In this document: positions 1 to 6,942 of the stretch, one piece after another
Layout: each line of letters begins with the position of its first letter
Numbering within the stretch: position 1 is the stretch's first letter
Assembly: GCA_023422635.1 (NCBI GenBank)
Contig: JAFAGO010000042.1
Span: forward strand, 62,001 to 126,000
Reading direction: 5' to 3'
DNA from: Bacteroidota bacterium
GTDB lineage: Bacteria; Bacteroidota; Bacteroidia; Flavobacteriales; Weeksellaceae
Length of the DNA stretch: 64,000 bases
The notes under the pieces: model-generated
Told to the model about the DNA's origin: nothing
The model's input: the letters and a program-made list of their open reading frames with translations, nothing else
Database searches by the model: none
Translations under genes and position numbers: made by a program

Positions 1-35
1 TATTTACCGTAGCTTTACTATGGCTTTACCTGGCT

Positions 36-905
36 TTACTTTATAATTTCATCTATAATTTCATCAATTAATTCTTGGTCTTTAGGGAAGCCGGTAAAGC
101 TACTTTTTGATTGCTTTAAATTTTTTATCTCATTGTTATTACTATCTTTAAATATGTAAGTTATGCGAGACGATAAGCTTCTGGATTCAAACTTTTCAAT
201 TAATTTATAATCTTGGAGTTGAGTAATAAAATAAATCAATAGGCTTTTCAGAGGTTCACCCCGATTTGTAGTTTTAAGCCATTTAATTCCTTCTAAGACT
301 TCCCTTCCTTGAAAAGCATTTTCAAATTCTATACGACTACAATCAATGACTGCAGGAGACGCTGTTAAGAGTTCATATAGTTGGGATAATTGCTCAGAGG
401 TTGCTATCCATTTAAAAGAAAGATGAGATAATTCAGAGGATGCTGTTGGAGGTAAAAAATTAATTTCGTCAATATAATTTACAATTCTTGTCAGAGATTC
501 TTCTACGAAAGGAAAATTCTTGTAAAAGTTCTTTGCAGCTACCTGTAAAATTTCCGCCTTCTTTTTTCTGGTTTGCAAGTAGTTGGTTTTGTCATCAGAC
601 GTCGTAGTTGGATCCTGCCAATGAGAAGCAATTTCTGCTCTTATTCTTTTTGCATTTTGAGTACAAAGGGTTTGCAAATAGTTTGAATAACCAAAAGCGC
701 TATCCCAATCCTGAAGTTTACCAGTCTCCGGATTACGCGTTTCCGGTGTATTAAACTTTAGAAAATATTCTGAATACGGTTTTTTGAGCTCTTCGCTTCT
801 ATCATGTGCCAAAAGCCAATTAAAAAATTCAAAAGAGGTTTTATCGGTGATCACAGCATTCAGAAAAAAAATGAAACAATTAACAATTTTACTTAAAGTT
901 TTCAA
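36..905 (-). CDS. Hypothetical mobile-element protein
   Basis: A 289-residue protein with no domain I recognise firmly. It starts with a short hydrophobic stretch (about residues 8-19), then is polar and mostly helical. The C-terminal half (from about residue 165, with FKWIATSEQLSQLYELL and later IKWLKTTNRGEPLKSLLIYF) resembles in layout the C-terminal region of RteC-like and related hypothetical proteins of Bacteroidota conjugative elements, but the match is weak. It ends in an acidic repeat, DEIIDEIIK. It is divergent from the ATPase gene with a 30-bp gap, so the two probably share a control region. A later start is possible because the hydrophobic N-terminus is atypical. Confidence 0.55.
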   Translation of the reverse strand: MKTLSKIVNCFIFFLNAVITDKTSFEFFNWLLAHDRSEELKKPYSEYFLKFNTPETRNPETGKLQDWDSAFGYSNYLQTLCTQNAKRIRAEIASHWQDPTTTSDDKTNYLQTRKKKAEILQVAAKNFYKNFPFVEESLTRIVNYIDEINFLPPTASSELSHLSFKWIATSEQLSQLYELLTASPAVIDCSRIEFENAFQGREVLEGIKWLKTTNRGEPLKSLLIYFITQLQDYKLIEKFESRSLSSRITYIFKDSNNNEIKNLKQSKSSFTGFPKDQELIDEIIDEIIK

Positions 906-935
906 ATATAACTTATTAACCCTAAAATTTTAAAA

Positions 936-1832
936 ATGGAATTAAAAAAAAGTTCGCGCAAGCAATTAAAACTGCGCATTGGCATTAGCGGAGCAAGCGG
1001 ATTTGGAAAAACCAAGTCCGCCTTACTTTTAGCACATGGTATTACAGAAGATTGGAGCAAGATTGCCGTCATAGATTCTGAGCAGTCCTCCAGCAGTTGT
1101 TACAGTGATCTCGGCGAGTTTAATGTTCTAGAATTAAATGCACCATATTCACCGGAAAGATTTATACAGGCAATAGAACTGTGTGAAAAGTATGGAATGG
1201 AAGTTTGCATAATTGATTCAATATCAATGGAGTGGTCCGGAACAGGTGGATGCCTTGAGATTCATGAAAAATTAGGAGGTAGATTTCAGGACTGGGCAGT
1301 TGTGACACCAAGACACCAGGCTTTTATAGATAAGATTTTGAATTCCACCTGCCACATCATTACCACAGCAAGGCGGAAAACAGATTACTCTTTAGATGTG
1401 GGGAGCAATGGCAAAACCAAAGTAGTAAAGCATGGAATGAAGGAAATTACCCGCGAGGGCTATGAATATGAACTGACAGTGAATTTTGAACTCATTAATG
1501 ATAACCATCTCTGTAAAGTAAGTAAAGACCGCACTGGACTCTGGATGAATCGCCCTGAGTTTATAATTACACAAGAAACCGGCAAAGAATTGATGCACTG
1601 GGCTAATTCAGGAATCCCAACGCCTAAAAATACATTATCTCCAGAAGATTTAGAAATAGAAGAACTTTCCGCCAAAATTTCTCAAGCAGATAGCATAGCC
1701 ATATTACTTGCCCTCTATAAACAGTATCCCGAACATCAGGAAGCATTAAAGTCTAAGTATGAAGAACAGAAGAGAAAATTATTAAACAAACCTAACCCAA
1801 ATACCTTTTCAAAAAATGGACACCATGTATAG
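936..1832 (+). CDS. RecA-like AAA ATPase of phage/mobile-element type
   Basis: A 298-residue NTPase with Walker A GASGFGKT at residues 19-26 and a Walker B strand VCIIDSIS at 90-97, in the layout of the AAA_24 (PF13479) family found in phages and integrative elements, near Sak4-like recombination ATPases. Such proteins are thought to act on single-stranded DNA with annealing or recombination partners. The C-terminal part (after about residue 230) is polar and probably helical. The stop overlaps the start of the DUF3871 gene by 17 nt, so the two are probably translated together. The ATPase assignment is secure; the recombination role is inferred from family. Confidence 0.8.
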   Translation: MELKKSSRKQLKLRIGISGASGFGKTKSALLLAHGITEDWSKIAVIDSEQSSSSCYSDLGEFNVLELNAPYSPERFIQAIELCEKYGMEVCIIDSISMEWSGTGGCLEIHEKLGGRFQDWAVVTPRHQAFIDKILNSTCHIITTARRKTDYSLDVGSNGKTKVVKHGMKEITREGYEYELTVNFELINDNHLCKVSKDRTGLWMNRPEFIITQETGKELMHWANSGIPTPKNTLSPEDLEIEELSAKISQADSIAILLALYKQYPEHQEALKSKYEEQKRKLLNKPNPNTFSKNGHHV

Positions 1833-2880
1833 AGCCACACCGCAGGAAGCCTTCGAAATCAAACCAGTCAATTCTGCTAACATAATGGAGATTACTGAGA
1901 GAAATAGAAATTTTAAAATTAATAATACAGATAATGTAGAGATTATAGAAAGTGAAATTTTCCCTAAAAAACCATTTATCGAAGCTAATACAATTGAAGT
2001 TGATTTACAGCACCTTAGTAATGATTGCACCATTCCGGTATTTTCGAAAGACAATGAATTAACCATTGCTCATCAGCAGTTTATAGAGACGGTTATGGAA
2101 TGTGTTAACCGTGTATTTCCTCATGAGGTCATCTCACAGCCAGAAATCAGAGTTAGTCATCAGATTAAAGGCAGAACTCCTGATGCTCTACACCTTAATG
2201 TAAAGGAACTGCAAGAACATCACAAAACCATATATTATGAAAGGATGATGTTTGCAGGTAATATTACTTCTATAAAGGATACTATTAGCGGTAATGAACT
2301 CACTTTAAGTTTCGGCGGTGTTAGAAGTTACAATTTGGAAAACCTTTACAGTAAGAAGACTATGGAGCGGTTTAAATTCTTTATTGGATTTCAGAATAAG
2401 GTTTGCTCCAATATGTGTGTTTGGTCTGATGGTTTTATTTCGGATTTAAGGGTTTCGTCAGTTTCTGAAATGGAGAAGCGTATTACCCAAACGATGCAGG
2501 AATACAACGCTGAACTTCACTTAATGGAAATGAAAGAGCTAACTTATGATTCTTTATCAGAACATCAGTTTGCCCAATTAATAGGCAAATCCCGCCTTTA
2601 TCAGCATCTGCCAAAGCAGGAAAAAGCCAAAATTCCTGAACTCTTGTTTAATGACAGCCATATAAATCTAATGGCTAAAGGGTATTATGAAGACGAGAAT
2701 TTCAGCAGGAATGAAGAAGGACGGATTAATTTATGGGATGTTTACAACCTCTTTACACAGGCTAATAAATCATCCTATATTGATTCTTTCTTAGACAGAA
2801 ATCTGAATGCCTTTGATTTTACCAAAGGACTTCAGAAAACTCTCAATGGTAATTCAGATTATCATTGGTTTTTGAGTTAA
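1816..2880 (+). CDS. DUF3871 family protein
   Basis: A 354-residue protein that I recognise as DUF3871, a family of unknown function nearly confined to Bacteroidota mobile elements. Diagnostic-looking stretches are the central LSFGGVRSYNLENLYSKK region and the C-terminal WDVYNLFTQANKSSYIDSF segment, followed by a terminal WFLS. There is no signal peptide or membrane segment. It overlaps the 3' end of the ATPase gene and is followed 4 nt after its stop by a strong terminator, so this is a two-gene operon. A start 9 nt downstream (second Met) is equally plausible. No biochemical function is known to me. Confidence 0.75.
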   Translation: MDTMYRATPQEAFEIKPVNSANIMEITERNRNFKINNTDNVEIIESEIFPKKPFIEANTIEVDLQHLSNDCTIPVFSKDNELTIAHQQFIETVMECVNRVFPHEVISQPEIRVSHQIKGRTPDALHLNVKELQEHHKTIYYERMMFAGNITSIKDTISGNELTLSFGGVRSYNLENLYSKKTMERFKFFIGFQNKVCSNMCVWSDGFISDLRVSSVSEMEKRITQTMQEYNAELHLMEMKELTYDSLSEHQFAQLIGKSRLYQHLPKQEKAKIPELLFNDSHINLMAKGYYEDENFSRNEEGRINLWDVYNLFTQANKSSYIDSFLDRNLNAFDFTKGLQKTLNGNSDYHWFLS

Positions 2881-2884
2881 CCAG

Positions 2885-2918
2885 ACAGTCCCCTTATTGG
2901 GGACTGTTATTTTTTTTT
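2885..2918 (+). terminator. Rho-independent terminator after DUF3871 gene
   Basis: A perfect 9-bp stem ACAGTCCCC / GGGGACTGT with a 5-nt loop, followed by a T-rich run. It closes the ATPase-DUF3871 operon and lies directly at the left edge of the integron remnant. Confidence 0.9.
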
Positions 2919-2988
2919 AGTATTCTAATTTGTAATTAGCTAGTGAAAGTGGTTTTGAGATCTTCACCCCGCCTTTTGCAAATACTAT
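2918..2988 (-). other. Degraded attC-like site of cassette 2
   Basis: Downstream of the beta-barrel gene an imperfect hairpin has outer arms TAGTATT (2918-2924) and AATACTA (2981-2987) and inner arms GTGAA (2943-2947) and TTCAC (2963-2967). The stretch CACCCCGCC near 2966-2974 resembles the arm of the better attC-like site at 3716-3858. No second GTT/AAC core is visible on the left, so this site is probably truncated where it meets the terminator of the neighbouring operon. Confidence 0.4.
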
Positions 2989-3003
2989 GTTATCTGCTGT
3001 CTC
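2989..3003. repeat. Cassette 2 inverted repeat, 3' copy
   Basis: GTTATCTGCTGTCTC matches the reverse complement of 3711-3725 at 14 of 15 positions. The pair brackets the beta-barrel gene, and the stop codon of that gene begins at the next base. Confidence 0.75.
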
Positions 3004-3585
3004 TTATTTTGAGAATTTATAGTAAACTCCAATTTGGAATACAGAATTTTTTGCAACATCACCTTCGGTCGTCTCTTTCCAAATATCAGTCAAACCCGCA
3101 ACATACCTTACGTTTGCACCAAAATTTTGATTTATATCATAACCTAAACCGACGCCAAGTCCAACATCTAATTTTTTAAGTTCATCCGTATAATCTATAT
3201 TTTCTGCTTCATAGTTGTCGTTTCCGTTAAATTTGTCCTTTGCTGATAATAACAAACTAAACTCTGGTCCACCTTCAATGTATAGATTATCTAAAAATTT
3301 GTATTGAAACATTATTGGCAAAGAAATATAATTCAGCTCATCGGTTCCATATTTGTATTTTAATCCTTTTGAATTGAAAATTAATTCTGGTTGAACGTTT
3401 AGATTTTGGGAAATAGATTTGTTCATGAAAAAACCGACGTTGAACCCAGTTTTTGATTTGGGACTTGCCTGGCTTTCATACAAATTGCTAACATTTGAAA
3501 TGTTTACTCCACCTTTTACACCAAAAGTTTGAGCACTTACACCGGCATAAGCGATTAATGCTACAGAAAATAATAATTTTCTCAT
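3004..3585 (-). CDS. Outer-membrane beta-barrel protein (PorT-like), cassette 2
   Basis: A 193-residue protein with a clear signal peptide (MRKLL then a hydrophobic core, cleavage near VSA|QT at about residue 19). The rest alternates short hydrophobic and polar segments with glycine and aromatic residues, as in the OMP_b-brl_2 (PF13568) family, an 8-stranded barrel common in Bacteroidota; the last residues YYKFSK fit a final strand. Its stop codon abuts an inverted repeat that delimits the segment, as often seen for integron cassette genes. Substrate or role is unknown. It is transcribed in the same direction as cassette 1 and, without its own evident promoter, may depend on upstream transcription. 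Confidence 0.8.
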   Translation of the reverse strand: MRKLLFSVALIAYAGVSAQTFGVKGGVNISNVSNLYESQASPKSKTGFNVGFFMNKSISQNLNVQPELIFNSKGLKYKYGTDELNYISLPIMFQYKFLDNLYIEGGPEFSLLLSAKDKFNGNDNYEAENIDYTDELKKLDVGLGVGLGYDINQNFGANVRYVAGLTDIWKETTEGDVAKNSVFQIGVYYKFSK

Positions 3586-3710
3586 AATTTTTTGTTTTCC
3601 AATTTACTTCTCTCTGAAGTTAAGGACGAAAGGAAGATTTTTTTAGTTAGTTTATTTACGCCCATAAAATTCAGTCTCTTGAATTTCATTTTTGTTACGC
3701 TATTTTTTAT
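3586..3710. other. Cassette 2 leader, no gene
   Basis: This AT-rich stretch lies between the inverted repeat that starts cassette 2 and the start codon of the beta-barrel gene. I see no gene in it and no convincing TAnnTTTG promoter on the minus strand. Confidence 0.4.
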
Positions 3711-3725
3711 GAGATAGCAGATAAC
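3711..3725. repeat. Cassette 2 inverted repeat, 5' copy
   Basis: GAGATAGCAGATAAC is the inverted partner of 2989-3003 (14 of 15 matches). On the minus strand it reads GTTATCTGC..., so cassette 2 begins with the GTT triplet at which integron recombination occurs. Confidence 0.75.
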
Positions 3726-3858
3726 GTTTTGGCGCTTGGCGCAGTGGCGGATTTCGGAGCACAAAACTGTCAATACACCACAAAAGTTGATGCGAGGTAG
3801 AATGTTCAATTAACCACGTCACCCGCCATTGAGCCAAACGCCTGTTGTATGCCGTTTT
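3716..3858 (-). other. attC-like recombination site of cassette 1
   Basis: Two 20-bp arms, 3731-3750 (GGCGCTTGGCGCAGTGGCGG) and 3823-3842, are complementary at 17 of 20 positions with a 72-nt loop. Outside the arms lie AAC (3723-3725) and GTT (3844-3846), the conserved triplets of attC outer boxes. Three scattered mismatches within a long stem are usual for attC folded as single-stranded hairpins. The outer boxes fit RYYYAAC/GTTRRRY only partly. The site follows the GmrSD-like gene as an attC should. Confidence 0.6.
3844..3858. repeat. Cassette 1 inverted repeat, 3' copy
   Basis: GTTGTATGCCGTTTT matches the reverse complement of 5813-5827 at 14 of 15 positions; the pair brackets the GmrSD-like gene. 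It lies 6 bp beyond that gene's stop codon. Confidence 0.75.
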
Positions 3859-3863
3859 TCCTT

Positions 3864-5768
3864 CTACACTGTCCATATTTTCTTTATTTGCTCGAATAAG
3901 TATTTGCTTCTTTTCGTAATTTCTTCTTCATCCCAAAGTTGTTTGTCCTGAATGTAAGTGTTGAGCAAAACTGTTGATTGTTGACCAATTTCTTGTTTTT
4001 TAACGTCAAATGAAGAATTGCTTACACTCGGATTTAATGAAGAAGTTAGAATGGTCAAATTACCGATAGAGTGTAGCATTCTATTTCGATTCTCAATTCT
4101 GTGATATTTGCCTTCTTTATCTTCTTCTGTCATTACAGCGTGCATAGAAATTTTAAAATCTTCTTCGCTTATTAGTTCTCCGTCAAGAGGCCAATACTCA
4201 TACCAAGTTTGTGGAAGAATGTGTTCGATAGTCAGACCATTATTCAAAAACTTCACTTTTTCTTGTTTGCTTCCCCTAATTGCTTGCTCAACTTCTAACA
4301 AGATGTTGGAAATGCTTTTTGTCTTGTTCTTTTCTTCTCGATATAAAGGACGTTCAAGTAGCTTTTCTTGTAAAATATTGTCTGATGGCCAAAGATTAGT
4401 TTCTGATGTTTTAGATTTCAACAATTCTTTAAATGCTTCAGCATCCTTGTTTTTTGTCAGGAATTTCAAATACTCTAAAAACACATTATTGTAATTCTTC
4501 GTGGTTAGACCACATAAAAACCTTCTTGTGATGTATGAATCAAGGTATTCATAGATTTTATTCTTATTCTCAAAACTGATTTCAGAATCACCTTCAATAT
4601 AAAGAATAAGAGGATAAACTGTCGAAATGCCCATATCAATGAGCCTTGATGCTAGCCTATCAAACTTACCTTCTCCTTCGGGCTTAACAAGTCTTTTAAA
4701 GATTTTGCTATACTTGCTAAGTTCTTCAAGTTCTTTTTCTACCGACTCAAAACTTGAATGGTTGATTACAAATAGTTTGTAATAATAAAATACTTGGTCA
4801 TATCTTATTTCTGTTTGAAGCTTTAATGTCAAATAGTCGATTACAAAAAATTGTAAATTACTTTCATAATATCTACCACGACTTGTTTTATCGTGCCATT
4901 TAAATTTAGATTCTGGGTCGTCAAATTCATCCCAATGCTTTTCGTAAATCTTATCAAGATTTTCTTGATTACTATTAGCCCGCATAAAGATGTAGTTTCT
5001 TATGAGGTCTGTTTCTGTAAGCGAAGCACCACGACCATTCATAGTCTCAAAAATCATTTGAGGGTCGTCATTTTGTGTTAAACCAATTTCTACAAATTGA
5101 AAATCTCTCTTTAAGACCAACAAAAATTGGGTTATAAGCTCGGTTAAATCTTCTTCAGTATTAGAGATGAAATTATTTAACTGGTCATAAAAAAACAGAT
5201 ATGCTCCAAGCATCTTGTTTCTTGCCTTTGCAACCTGTCTATATGTTTTATGTCCTATTCCGTATTCTGTTAAAACAGGAGCAACAAGTAATTCATCAAC
5301 TTTATCGTATGTGTTTCCAATAATGGTATTAAATACTTCTTTGTTAAATTTTGTCGGCTCAAGTTTGAATTTTTGAAGTTCGTAGTCTTTATCGCCAAAT
5401 GACTTTTCATTAAAAAGAAACTTATCTAATTCCTTTATCAAACTTTCGTCACCAAGATGTTTTCTGCAAACTTCTCTAAATGCTGCAATAAAAAGCTGGA
5501 ATGTTGTTAGGCGTTGCTGTCCGTCAATAACACTATATGTTGAAAGCGTGCTTGTTGTAGTGTTTTCGTGAAAAAGAACGATAGAGCCTGTATAATGAGG
5601 ATGAATTTTATGCTTGTTAAGTCTTTCGTGGTATTTGTTTAAGAAATCATCCCAAAGTGGAACTAATTGGTCTTGTTCATTCCACACATAATGTCTCTGA
5701 AATACTGGAATTCTAAATCGTATTTGTTTGTTGAAGAGTTCTTCTAAAATTGGTTTTCCTAAATTCAT
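3864..5768 (-). CDS. GmrSD-like DUF262/DUF1524 restriction protein, cassette 1
   Basis: A 634-residue protein. The N-terminal DUF262 domain shows PVFQRHYVW at residues 21-29 and the nucleotide-binding motif SVIDGQQRLTTF at 79-90. The C-terminal DUF1524 domain shows EHILPQ at about 515-520 and NRMLHSIGNLTIL at about 561-573, the His-Me nuclease core. This is the single-chain form of GmrS plus GmrD, known as a type IV, modification-dependent restriction enzyme that cuts phage DNA with modified bases; related DUF262 proteins act in other anti-phage systems. It is the cassette nearest the attI-like region, the position that is normally best expressed. Both domains look complete. A defence role is inferred from family. 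Confidence 0.85.
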   Translation of the reverse strand: MNLGKPILEELFNKQIRFRIPVFQRHYVWNEQDQLVPLWDDFLNKYHERLNKHKIHPHYTGSIVLFHENTTTSTLSTYSVIDGQQRLTTFQLFIAAFREVCRKHLGDESLIKELDKFLFNEKSFGDKDYELQKFKLEPTKFNKEVFNTIIGNTYDKVDELLVAPVLTEYGIGHKTYRQVAKARNKMLGAYLFFYDQLNNFISNTEEDLTELITQFLLVLKRDFQFVEIGLTQNDDPQMIFETMNGRGASLTETDLIRNYIFMRANSNQENLDKIYEKHWDEFDDPESKFKWHDKTSRGRYYESNLQFFVIDYLTLKLQTEIRYDQVFYYYKLFVINHSSFESVEKELEELSKYSKIFKRLVKPEGEGKFDRLASRLIDMGISTVYPLILYIEGDSEISFENKNKIYEYLDSYITRRFLCGLTTKNYNNVFLEYLKFLTKNKDAEAFKELLKSKTSETNLWPSDNILQEKLLERPLYREEKNKTKSISNILLEVEQAIRGSKQEKVKFLNNGLTIEHILPQTWYEYWPLDGELISEEDFKISMHAVMTEEDKEGKYHRIENRNRMLHSIGNLTILTSSLNPSVSNSSFDVKKQEIGQQSTVLLNTYIQDKQLWDEEEITKRSKYLFEQIKKIWTV

Positions 5769-5812
5769 ATTCTCTTTTTTTACTCTGTTTTCTTTCGGTG
5801 GTTCGGTTTGTT

Positions 5813-5827
5813 AAAATGGCATACAAC
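5813..5827. repeat. Cassette 1 inverted repeat, 5' copy
   Basis: The plus strand here contains GGCATACAAC; on the minus strand it reads GTTGTATGCC. It is the inverted partner of 3844-3858 and marks the junction of cassette 1 with the attI-like region, 45 bp before the GmrSD-like start codon. Confidence 0.75.
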
Positions 5828-5946
5828 GTTTGGCTTTACGAATTTCGTTAAAATCACATATATATTACTTCGTAAAACCAGTCTAAAGTTTTTCTTAAAT
5901 GATTGATTTTTAATATTATATATTTTTGTAACTTTAGCTTTACGAA
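5825..5946 (-). other. attI-like region with three recombinase-site motifs
   Basis: Three copies of one motif lie here. On the minus strand TTCGTAAAGCTAAAGTT (5946-5930) and TTCGTAAAGCCAAACGTT (5842-5825) are direct copies. Between them the plus strand carries TTCGTAAAACCAGTCTAAAGTT-type sequence (5869-5890), an inverted copy. The copy at 5825-5842 ends exactly at the GTT that opens cassette 1. An inverted pair at the crossover plus an extra direct repeat is the layout of attI sites, where the integron integrase binds. It lies between the recombinase remnant and the first cassette. Confidence 0.6.
5921..5928 (+). promoter_or_regulatory. Candidate -7 element for recombinase remnant
   Basis: TATTTTTG fits TAnnTTTG and lies 31 bp before the ATG of the broken recombinase. 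It sits inside the attI-like region, so integrase binding could have repressed its own promoter. Confidence 0.45.
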
Positions 5947-5959
5947 GTTATCCCATATT

Positions 5960-6275
5960 ATGAAGCAACAGGAATTGGTAAAAAAAATTCTAAAACCGAT
6001 TAAAGATACAAAGATTTTCAGCTAATACAATTAGAAATTACAGATCCGTTTTGTCTGCATTTCTTGAGGTGTTCAAAAACCATAACCCTGAAGAAATTTC
6101 TGTTGAAAAACTAGAAAAATATTTTCTCTGGATGGTTGATAAAAAAGAAATTGGAGCTTCTCATCAGAAGACCATTCCTTCGGTACTTAAAAAGTTTTAC
6201 AAAGAAGTTTATGATATCAATTTAACGCATCTTTACCCTCAAAGAAAAAGCCACCAACTGCCAAAATTTCTTTAA
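5960..6275 (+). pseudogene. Truncated, frameshifted tyrosine recombinase (IntI-like)
   Basis: The ATG at 5960 opens a frame (MKQQELVKKI...) that stops at 6023. From 6021 the +1 frame continues the same protein: ANTIRNYRSVLSAFLEVF, then a SAM-like helical domain, then LYPQRKSHQLPKFL, which matches the linker before the catalytic domain of Xer/IntI recombinases. A one-base frameshift near 6020 is the simplest reading. The catalytic domain (R, H-x-x-R, Y) is absent: the frame ends at 6275, where a truncated SRAP gene begins on the other strand. Only about 105 residues of an expected 300 or more remain. The context (divergent cassettes, attI-like repeats) favours IntI over a XerC/D type. Confidence 0.75.
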
Positions 6276-6640
6276 AAATCAGAGATCAAGGCTTCCTTCA
6301 CATTACCTTTCTCATCCAACCACTTCCACTCATGGAATCCATTCACTAATATCAAGCACCTGTTATTTACTGAATGCTTATAGGTAGGTTTTTCATCTAT
6401 AGTTTCTATCCTGGCATTAATTGTTTTCTTCTGATAATCTCTATTCTTACTCCATGGGGCTAAAAAACCCCATTCAGCAGGAACTATCAACCCAGTATTA
6501 TCATCTTTGATAATTGGAACCTTTGGAGTACCAAACCCGTTGATACGGAATTCCCTGTGATAAGGTTCTCCAACATATTCAGCATCAAAATATTCTTCAA
6601 GTTCCTGAGCCTCTGATAAAAGAGAAATGTAGTTGCACAT
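6272..6640 (-). pseudogene. 3'-truncated SRAP (SOS response-associated peptidase) gene
   Basis: The 122 residues start MCNYISLLSE, with the catalytic Cys2 that becomes N-terminal and links to abasic sites in single-stranded DNA (HMCES/YedK family). The TINARIETIDEKPTYKHS and NGFHEWKW motifs are present. The family is usually about 200-240 residues; the part carrying the conserved H-x-R-M-P motif is missing because the gene ends at 6272, exactly where the recombinase remnant ends from the other side. The first half looks intact, so the loss is probably recent. SRAP genes are common in mobile elements. Confidence 0.8.
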
Positions 6641-6942
6641 AATTATTATAAGTCTATAAAATAGTAAAATTAAAAAATGGGAATTTGATATGCAGCACGA
6701 TAGTAAACGATAGTTAGAAACCTTTTAAAAAATTTTTCCAAAAAAAAATTGGCGTAGCATTTATCCTCACGCAACCGCCCTTCAAACACTACCCCCACCT
6801 ATTCTTGGAAGGGGAAATACCCCGCCACCTGATTGAGGGTTGTGAAAATTTCAGGCAGATTAAATTTTAGTTGATAGCAAGATTTGATTTGTAGAAGTGT
6901 GCAGTCCCCATCAGGGTTTCTCTAACTCAAAAACCAAAAATT
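6641..6942. other. Structured intergenic region with tandem repeat and hairpins
   Basis: I see no gene in these 302 bases. They hold a tandem 10-bp repeat ACGATAGTAA/ACGATAGTTA (6697-6716). They also hold a nested fold in which CAACCGCCCTTCAA (6772-6785) can pair imperfectly with TTGAGGGTTG (6833-6842), around an inner GGGG/CCCC hairpin (6811-6823). This could be a long leader of the next gene, an origin of transfer or a replication site; nothing decides between these. Confidence 0.35.

Larger units (their letters stand above)
2918..6275. mobile_element. Decayed chromosomal integron with two cassettes
   Basis: Reading on the minus strand from 5960 leftwards, the order is a divergent tyrosine recombinase remnant, an attI-like repeat region, cassette 1 (GmrSD-like gene), an attC-like palindrome, cassette 2 (beta-barrel gene) and a degraded attC-like site. 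Each cassette is bounded by 15-bp inverted repeats with one mismatch, as expected because cassette start and R'' box derive from the same attC in the circular form. Both genes point away from the recombinase, the classic integron arrangement. The recombinase is broken, so the platform should be inactive. All pieces are visible; the name integron is an inference, since the IntI-specific patch is missing from the truncated recombinase. Confidence 0.65.

Noticed and set aside
2885..2907. Hairpin at 2885-2907 as part of an attC site
   Set aside because: Its perfect stem followed by a long T-run is a standard terminator of the DUF3871 gene and lacks the mismatches and GTT/AAC boxes of the attC-like sites.
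3586..3809. Minus-strand open frame of 75 codons upstream of the beta-barrel gene
   Set aside because: It runs across the attC-like palindrome and cassette boundary and shows no protein-like composition.
6051..6275. A separate 74-residue protein starting at 6051
   Set aside because: Its sequence continues upstream to 6021 in the same frame and joins the frame starting at 5960, so it is part of the broken recombinase rather than an independent gene.
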